Source of the DNA: Coniella vitis
Lineage: Eukaryota; Ascomycota; Sordariomycetes; Diaporthales; Schizoparmaceae
Assembly (NCBI GenBank): GCA_011317545.1
Contig: WUJK01000011.1
Coordinates: 1,441,501-1,505,500 of the forward strand
Reading direction: 5' to 3'
Length of the DNA: 64,000 bases
In this document: one piece after another, positions 56,520-64,000 of the stretch
Layout of the letters: every line of letters begins with the position of its first letter
How positions within the stretch are numbered: position 1 is the stretch's first letter
The notes under the pieces: generated by a model
Databases searched by the model: none
Told to the model about the DNA's origin: nothing
The model's input: only the letters and a program-made list of their open reading frames with translations
Position numbers and translations under genes: made by a program

Positions 56520-58854
56520 CTAGAAGCTGTGTGCGCCATTGACACCGTTCGAGACCTTGGCCTTCAGAGTCTCATCTAGGCACCCAGCGCTAGCAGCAAT
56601 GAAGCCGAGGAAAGGAGGCTATAAAAAGGTCAGCTCGTGGTCAGAAAGCAAGTCAGTTGTGGTACATACGCTTGGGTTGAGCACCTTGGACTGGTACTCA
56701 GCGTGGAATTGTGTGCCTAGATGCTACGTCAGCAGTATTCAACCAAATGATTCTTGTGGGCACGTGACACTTACCAACAAAGTATGGGTGGTCTTTAATC
56801 TCAAAAATTTCCATGCGTTGACCAGTCTCGTCCTTGCCAACAAAGTGCAGGCCCGCAGCCTCCAAGCGAGCAATGTACTCGGGGTTGATTTCGTACCGGT
56901 GACGGTGTCTCTCCTCAATCTCTTGAGCGTCGTCGTATAGAGCACGAATCTTGGCCCACTCGCTGTCGGGCTGGAAAATCGTCTTGCGGGATCCGAGACG
57001 CATGGTGCCACCCATGTTCTGCTTGTCGAGTTCAGGCATGGAGATGACAATACAGTCACGGGCAGTAGCTGCGAACTCTTCCGAATTGGCACCTGCCATT
57101 CCGCAAATGTCACGAGCGAATTGAATAGCAGCCGTTTGGAAACCGAGGCAGACCTGCGAAATGGATTAGCAACGTGGTCAAGGGAATGGATTGAGTGGAT
57201 TTGATAACGTACGCCCAGATATGGCACCTTGTTCTCTCGAGCATACTTCGAGGCCAACATCATGCCCTCGGTACCACGAGTACCAAAACCTCCAGGAACA
57301 ATGATACCGGAAGCATTCTGAACATCCTGCCATGCTTGGTTGTACTTGTTCGCCTCGCTCGTTCGGGCCTGAGGCTCCAAGTGTTCAGCATCCACCCAGA
57401 CCAGGTTCAGCTTCCGTCGCAGATGCATCGACGAGTGCTCGAGGGACTTGACGACCGACAGGTATGCATCGTGTGTCTCGACGTATTTGCCAACCAGTGC
57501 GATGTTGATCGACGACTCTTGTTCCTGTGTGACAACCTTCTGCCAGTGGTCCCAGAGTTCAGCACCCTTAGCCTGGCGTGCCAAGGGAATCGTCACATCC
57601 CCGAGGTTGAGACCGGCGCGCACCAGGGAGAGGAGTTGCTGCTGCTTAAGGAGGATCGGCACCTGGTAAACGGTCGGCATATCGCGCACCACAATGACCT
57701 GCTCGACCTCGACTGAGCAGTGCAAAGCAAGCTTGGCAATCGTACTGTCTGCGAGCGGCTGTTCACATCTGCAGGCAACCTAGCGTCCTTGTTAGCGATA
57801 GAACTGGAACCACTGAGTCAGTAGACATACCAGATCCGGGATCAGGCCATAGCTGCGGACAGACTTGACAGCGTGCTGGGTTGGCTTGGTCTTCTGCTCG
57901 CCATGGATGGTCGGGACGTAAGAGACGTGAATGTTCATGAAGTTGCGGCGTCCGGCTTCGTGGCGCAATTGGGTGAGTGCCTCGACGAAAGGCATGCTCT
58001 CAATGTCGCCGACAGTACCTCCGAGCTCGATAATACAAACATCAGGCTCCTCTTCAGATCCATCGACAGAAATATGGGAAACGCGTTTGATCCAGTCCTT
58101 GATGGCGTTGGTGACATGTGGCACACTGGCAACTTCAATTAGTATCTTCGCCACTCAACGCCGCTTACGGACAAGTCCTTGACTGCGCGGTCCTGCAGAA
58201 GCGATGAAAAGAGAGCCAGGAAAATGTGATTACATACATCTGTACCGTCTTGCCTAGGTAGTCACCACGGCGTTCCTTTTGGATGACCTACGGGCCGTTA
58301 ATTTCAAAGTATGTGTGTGAGCTACTCGAGAAGGCGTACATGTTGGTATATCTTGCCAGTAGTGATGTTGTTGTCACCGGTCAAGGTGACGCCGAGATAC
58401 CGCTCGTAGTTACCGAGATCCAAGTCTACCTCAGATCCTGAAAGGGATATTAGATCGGCTGGACGAGTGAGCAAAAGCCAGGCGACATACCGGAGCGCAG
58501 GACAAAACATTCGCCATGCTCGGCGGGGGCCATAAGGCCTGCATCAACCGAGACATAGGGGTCGATCTTGATACAGCTGACCCGCAGCCCGAGCGTCTTC
58601 AAGAGCTGTAATTCTTCTCGTCAACAACAAAAGCTCCGTCACATCGATGATTGACCAGAGGAGCAACACACCAGACCCGTAGAGGAGGCGATGATTCCCT
58701 TTCCGACGCCTGCACTTTAATGTCAGCCGATTAATGCTGCCATGAATCTCGAGCAAGAGTGGCGCCGCGCGAGCAGGTTGGTGATAATTTTGGATAAGCA
58801 AGTGGGCGCGAGCGTACCGGAGATGACACCACCAGACACAAGGACGTAACGCAT
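56520..58854 (-). CDS. URA7: CTP synthase, ten exons
   Basis: Makes CTP from UTP, ATP and glutamine. Exons: 58818-58854, 58672-58709, 58491-58605, 58340-58437, 58238-58287, 57831-58125, 57213-57779, 56775-57153, 56670-56716 and 56520-56618, all in phase, 574 aa. The synthase domain shows MRYVLVSGGVISGVGKGIIA, EVDLDLGNYERYL, NNITTGKIYQHVI, IIELGGTVGDIESMPF and SYVPTIHGEQKTKPTQHA. The glutaminase domain has GIIVPGGFGTRGTEG, nucleophile Cys402 (VCLGFQ), and His531/Glu533 (TQFHAEYQSK). The segment APAEHGECFVLRSGSE departs somewhat from the usual EHGE-VFVLDDGGE form. Fungal CTP synthases assemble into filaments (cytoophidia). Small 5' exons of 37 and 38 nt are notable. Confidence 0.93.
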
Positions 58855-59685
58855 CTTGACCACCGTCTCACGAGTACAAACAGACAAAAGCCTAGGATAA
58901 AGATGTAGACTTGAAGATTGCTTGTACCGTCTGGCGGGCAGCAATGAGTGGTGATGAAGACGTGTTGCGCATACAATTCAAGAAATTTTTGAATGCGACG
59001 CGGTCTGACGCCAAAAAATAAAGAGGGCCGGCCTGGGTGCCGAGGGGTCGTCCTTTATCGATAGCAGAAAGATTTAAGGTACCAAGCGGTACGTACCCCA
59101 AAGCCCTACTATAGTACATAGTATGACTCTTTGCGGCAAGGGACCCCTTCCATTGCACAAGGCAGCCATGCCCGTGTCTCCGTGCTACGTACATTGTACC
59201 TTGACAAGCCTAAAAGCCAGTGGTCACTGGCAGGTGGGCAGGTGGGTAAACCGCCCTGTAGCCTCGGGTCTGCCTGCCTGCCTGCGATGCTGCGCTACCA
59301 TCGTTTCCTCGAAAAGCTGCACGTAAGTTGTCTGTTAATTAGTCTCAAAGATACTCGAAATCGTGACTCGACTGGCGAGCACCCGACAATTGCTTCCATG
59401 ACCTTACAATTCCGTTGGTGAGAACACTGGCAGTAGATAATCACCAAGACATGTGACTTTGAAAGGGCATTTGTCCAAAAAGACCTCCGTATTCGAAGTC
59501 GAGGCATCAAGCCGTTGAGATGTACAGTGAATTAGACGAAGAGGCTACCTGCCCCTAAAACAAGGTGACAAAATCTTGTCCGTGAACAACCGTGACGAAA
59601 TACCCAGCCCTTCCTACCCATTAATAACCTTTATTTGCACCGACTCCTGATGCTACAGTCCAGAGTCTAATCTAACACAGCGTGA
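58855..59685. other. Intergenic between ERG10 and CTP synthase
   Basis: CTP synthase promoter and ERG10 3' flank. It contains a short TGCC repeat (about 59270-59283). No gene is supported. Confidence 0.55.
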
Positions 59686-61119
59686 TTACTGGAGGTTTTC
59701 AATGACCAGCGCAGAGGCACCGCCGCCACCGTTGCAGATACCAGCGCAGCCAATCTTTGCCTTCTTCTCCTTCAGCACCGTAGTCAGGGTGGTGACAATA
59801 CGAGCGCCAGAGCAGCCCAGCGGGTGGCCAATGGCCACGGAGCCACCAAAGACGTTCACCTTCTCGGCATCAAGACCCAGCAGCTTGATGTTGGCAAGAG
59901 AAACAACAGAGAAGGCCTCGTTGATCTCGTAGAACTCAACCTGCTCAGCGCTCAGACCGGCGTGCTTGATGGCCTTGGGAATGGCCAGCGATGGCGCGGT
60001 GGTGAACTTCTCGGGAGCGTTGGCAGCATCACCCCAGCCAAGGATCTTGGCAATGGGCTTGATGCCAAGCTCCTTGAGCTTAGCCTCAGAGACAAGAACA
60101 ACAGCGGAAGCACCGTCGTTGATGGGCGAGGCGTTGGCAGCAGTGACGGTACCGGTGCCGGGAATAAACACGGGGCGGGCGCCCTTGAGCTTGTCGATGT
60201 TGAGGTTCTTGACCTCATCGTCACGGTCAACCTTGATGGCAGGCTTGCCACGGCCGCCGCTGACCTCAATAGGGGCAATTTCCTGCTGGAAGACACCGGC
60301 CTCGGTAGCGGCCTGGGCCTTCTGGTATGTCTTGATGGCGTACTCGTCCTGCTGCTCACGAGTGATTTCGTGGGTAGAGGCGCACAGCTCGGCCTGAATA
60401 CCCATGAGCTCTTGCTTGCCATAGGCGTCACGAAGCCCGTCCTTCTGCACACCATCGATGAGGGCGCCATCGCCGTACTTGACGCCGGTGCGCAGGTTCG
60501 GCAGGTAGTGGGGTGTGTTGGACATGGACTCGGTGCCACCAGCAACAACAATGTCAGCGTTGCCAGTCATGATGGTCTGAGCACCCAGAATGATGGCCTT
60601 CATGCCGGAGGCGCAGACCTTGTTGACGGTCGTGGCCACCACAGCGTCGCTCAGGCCGGCGTGGATGGCGCACTGGCGTGCAGGTGCTTGACCAACGCTG
60701 ACAAGTGTTAATAAGACTCGATGGGCAGCTGCACAGGAATTTTAACACAGAGGGGCCTCACCCAGCAGACAACACGTTTCCAAAGAAGACCTCCTCAACA
60801 TCTTCAGGCTTGACCTCAGGGACCTTGGCAACGGCAGCTATACGGCACCAATGAGTCAGTTATTCTTACGTGTCCAATTTCCCAACCTCCGCTCTGGGAC
60901 AGAAACTCACCCTTGATGGCGTGAGCACCCAGCTGGACAGCAGTAAGGCTGGAAAGCGATCTTCAGAGCCAGAAGCAAGGCGATGTCAGCTATGGAATCC
61001 TTCTGGACAACAAACAAGTCTCAGTCTCAGTATGCGATAGTAAGGGGAACCCACCCAAGAAACGACCCAACAGGGGTTCTGGCCACAGAGGCAATGTACA
61101 CTGGAGGAAGAGAAGACAT
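59686..61119 (-). CDS. ERG10: Acetyl-CoA C-acetyltransferase (cytosolic thiolase), four exons
   Basis: Condenses two acetyl-CoA to acetoacetyl-CoA, the first step of the mevalonate/ergosterol route. Exons 61055-61119, 60911-60960, 60762-60837 and 59686-60697 join in phase and give 400 aa. All thiolase hallmarks are present: PVYIASVARTPVGSFLG start, NKVCASGMKA with nucleophile Cys92, VVAGGTESMSNTPHYLP, NASPINDGASAVVL, YEINEAF, GHPLGCSGAR (catalytic His) and GICNGGGGAS (second Cys). There is no mitochondrial presequence and no peroxisomal C-terminal tripeptide (ends ENLQ), which favours the cytosolic enzyme. The exon 2 acceptor at CTGAAG (60961-60966) is preferred to a TTTCCAG slightly downstream because it retains GSLSSLTAVQLG. 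Confidence 0.95.
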
Positions 61120-61630
61120 GTTGAAGGCGGTGTTCTTTGGGGACGGAGCTGGATTGACGACTGCCGTGCGGTGAGATGAAAGAGAGTGTGTTGAAACAAA
61201 CAAGAACGCTGCGCAACAAGATCTCAGGGGGAAGGACCTCTCTAGATATATCAAACGTTGAGATGTTTACTATTCACCGAGACTCGGCAGATTTTCGATG
61301 TAATTGTTGGCCATTGGGCGACCCACCTAAACCAGCCCGAGCCCGGTATCGTCCTTGTTTGGCCCCACTATTCACAAGGTTTTCCCAGGGAATGGTGGTC
61401 GACGATACGTGGCGTCGCACCGCCACAGAGCCGCTCTGGGCCAATCAGCCCAGCTTGGTGTGGCGCCCAGCCTCAGCCTTGCCGATTTTTGAGAACTTGC
61501 CTTGCACTTGCAGTATGGGAGCTTGGACTTTCGCGTCCCGCTCTTTGCTGCGACTCTGCAACGCGCCAAACAACTTCCACACCACACCCACACCCACACG
61601 CCCTTTCCAGCCACCCCTCGCATACGCGCC
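61120..61630. promoter_or_regulatory. Divergent promoter of ERG10 and SNU114
   Basis: About 0.5 kb between two divergent housekeeping start codons. It includes a CCAATCAGCC element (61441-61450), a candidate CCAAT-box, and a CCACACCCACACCCACACG run (about 61581-61600) near the SNU114 start. Confidence 0.5.
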
Positions 61631-64000
61631 ATGGATGACCTCTACGATGAGTAAGGATTAACGAGCATTCACAGTGCGTCTCAAATTGTAGTAACTGACG
61701 TCAAGGACAGATTCGGCAACTTTATTGGCGAGGAGGCCGATGCATCAGAGGAAGAGTCCCAGCATGGCGCCGACGCTGGCAACTACGTCTACGATGACGA
61801 GTACGCCGAGCAGGACGAGGTCGGTCAGGAGCTCATGGAAGTAGACGGTAAGGAAGATGAGCAACGATGGCGCGTCCTCGGGCACTGGCTAACAAAGACA
61901 TCTCTCCGACAGAAGGACCCTCAAATGCCGTCATCCTCCACGAAGACAAACAGTACTATCCCACCGCAGCGCAAGTATATGGAGAAGAGGTCGAGACGCT
62001 TGTGCAAGAAGAGGATGCGCAGCCTCTCACCCAGCCCATCATTGCACCTGTAGAGCAGAAGAGATTTACCGTCGAGGAGGCCGACCTACCACACGTCTTT
62101 TTCGATCGCGGCTTCATGACGGACCTCATGAACTTTCCCGACCAGATACGAAATATTGCACTTGCAGGTCACCTGCACCATGGAAAAACGGCGTTCATGG
62201 ATATGCTGGTTCTCGAGACCCACGACATCAACGACAGGCTGGAAAAGCGGACGGGCAAGAAGCGCGACGAGCAACTCAGATACACCGACATACACGAGAT
62301 TGAGAGAAATCGCGGGCTCTCGGTCAAAGCGTCCCCAATGAGCCTTGTGCTGCAGGGGACGAAGGGAAAATCACATCTGTTGAACATCATCGACACACCA
62401 GGGCACGTCAATTTTGTGGATGAGGTAGCAGCCTCCTTGCGCCTGGTAGACGGTGTTTGTCTGGTGGTAGATGTCGTCGAGGGCGTGCAGGTCAACACCC
62501 AACAGATCATCCGACACGCAGTGCTTGAGGACATACCCATCACCCTCATTCTCAACAAAATGGACCGTCTGATTCTCGAGCTCAAGCTACCACCAAGCGA
62601 TGCGTTCTTCAAGCTGAGGCACGTCGTAGAAGAGGTCAACACCATTATCGAACAGACAATACCGGGTAAGGGTGAGCAAAAGCGTTTGAGTCCCGAGAAG
62701 GGTAATGTGCTCTTCGCATGCACAGAGATGGGATGGTGTCTCACACTCCAGTCTTTTGCGAAAATGTACTCTGAGAGCTTTGGAGGCATCAGCACAGACG
62801 ACTTTGCACGCCGGCTTTGGGGCGATGTGTATTACAACCCCAATAAGCGCTCTTTTACGAGAAAAGCGGTCGAAGAGGGCGCTAAGCGATCGTTCATCAC
62901 ATTCGTTCTGGAGCCAATATATAAACTCTACTCTCATACCATCAGCGAGAGCCCTGAAGAGTTGAAGGCCACCCTGGCCAGCCTCGGAATAACCCTCAAG
63001 CCATCGCAATATAGAGCGGACGCGAAGGTCCTGCTGAAACTGGTCTGTGAGCAATTTTTTGGCCCTTGCTCAGCCTTTGTCGATATGGTCGTTCAACATG
63101 TCCCCTCGCCCCAGCAAGGGTCCCAAAGGTATCTTGAACGATACTATACGGGTCCATTGGATACGAGAGTCGCGGATGCCATGAAATCATGCGATCAGGA
63201 TGGCCCTCTCATTGTTCATGTCACCAAACTCTTTAATTCCTCGGATGCTAAACGGTTCAATACCTTCGGGCGCGTCCTGAGTGGTATTGTTCGTCCAGGG
63301 GCTGAAGTCCGGGTGCTTGGCGAAGGCTACTCTCTCGATGACGAAGAAGACATGGCCATGGCTCGGGTCTCCGATGTCTGGATTGCCGAAACGAGGTACA
63401 GTATTCCAGTGGATGGTGTGCCAGCAGGCAACTGGGTGTTACTCGGTGATGTTGACAATTCTATTGTCAAATCCGCTACGATTGTCGAGAAGCGATTTGA
63501 GGACGACGAAGATGCCTACATCTTCCGACCTGTAACTCATTTTACGGAATCAGTCTTGAAGGTGGCAGTCGAGCCAATAAATCCATCTGAGCTACCCAAA
63601 ATGCTTGATGGAATACGCAAGATCAACAAAAGTTACCCTCTTATTACCACAAAGGTTGAAGAATCGGGAGAGCACATAATTCTGGGAACAGGAGAGCTAT
63701 ACATGGACTGCGTGTTGCATGATCTCAGGCGTCTCTATGCGGATATGGAGATCAAGGTCTCTGATCCTGTGACTCGCTTCTGCGAAACCGTCGTCGACCA
63801 GTCGCACACAAGATGTTACGCAATCACGCCAAACAAGAAGAACAAGATCACCATGGTGGCAGAGCCTCTCGAGAAAGGCATTGCGCAAGATATTGAGTCG
63901 GGTGCTGTGAGCATGAAAGACCCCATACGCAAAACTGCCAAATTCTTTGAAGAGAAGTATGAGTGGGACAAGCTGGCCGCAAGAAGCATTTGGGCTTTTG
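61631..64000 (+). CDS. SNU114: U5 snRNP GTPase SNU114/EFTUD2, 5' part; runs off the right edge
   Basis: Spliceosomal EF-2-like GTPase that controls Brr2 during activation and disassembly. Exons 61631-61650, 61711-61847 and 61913 to beyond 64000 give about 748 of an expected near-980 residues. The first exon is only 20 nt (MDDLYDE across the junction), and the acidic N-terminus (EEADASEEESQHGAD) is typical. G-motifs: G1 GHLHHGKT at about 138, G3 DTPGHVNFVDE, G4 NKMDRL. Domain II follows (FNTFGRVLSGIVRPG, VPAGNWVLLGDVD), then EF-G-like III (PSELPKMLDGIRKINKSYPL, GTGELYMDCVLHDLR). Introns 61651-61710 (GTAAGG to GACAG, branch ACTGAC) and 61848-61912 (GTAAGG to GACAG) join in phase. The absent 3' end is due only to the window boundary. 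Confidence 0.95.

Noticed and set aside
59824..60711. 295-codon open frame antisense to ERG10
   Set aside because: Mirror frame of the thiolase coding strand; Gly/Leu/Val-rich sequence with no domain.
1..64000. Search for CRISPR arrays, rRNA, intact transposons or viral genes
   Set aside because: No regularly spaced repeats, rRNA core sequences, transposase or reverse-transcriptase motifs were noticed in any frame.

Overview
The window looks like nuclear DNA of a filamentous ascomycete (Pezizomycotina; a sordariomycete is my best guess from protein style, which the sequence alone cannot prove). The reasons are short GT-AG introns of about 50-120 nt with CTAAC/CTGAC-type branch sites, genes on both strands without operons, and typically fungal families: HET, NACHT-ankyrin, 2EXR, multi-PAS hybrid histidine kinase, class II DAHP synthase and a small cysteine-rich secreted protein. 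No rRNA, convincing tRNA, CRISPR array or intact transposon was seen. Exon borders below were worked out by hand from splice signals and reading-frame continuity.

Left part (1-36 kb) is a conserved housekeeping stretch. In order: uracil-DNA glycosylase (minus) divergent from the telomere/replication factor RIF1 (plus), a BTB protein, glucose-6-phosphate 1-epimerase, class II DAHP synthase (minus) divergent from a HYPK-like UBA protein, a secreted protein of unknown function, a long AT-hook/BRCT nuclear protein, a Wss1-like WLM metalloprotease with RanBP2 zinc fingers, a PAS-rich hybrid histidine kinase, and a membrane-anchored luciferase-like (DUF5519-type) protein. Four of these (UNG, RIF1, BRCT protein, WLM protease) belong to genome maintenance, though nothing shows that they are co-regulated.

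Middle part (36-54.6 kb) is accessory in character: lower gene density, AT-rich spacers and homopolymer runs. It holds a HET-domain gene, a 10-cysteine secreted effector-like protein with a 15-nt first exon, several open-frame relics interrupted by stops or frame changes, a broken NLR-type gene (alpha/beta-hydrolase, NACHT without its Walker A part, ankyrin repeats), two short-chain dehydrogenases and a frameshifted 2EXR-domain pseudogene. HET and NLR-like genes are the classic fungal allorecognition/incompatibility families, so this reads as a decaying self/non-self recognition island.

Right part (56.5-64 kb) returns to core genes: CTP synthase in ten exons (minus), cytosolic acetyl-CoA acetyltransferase ERG10 (minus), and the divergent U5 snRNP GTPase SNU114, which runs off the right edge.
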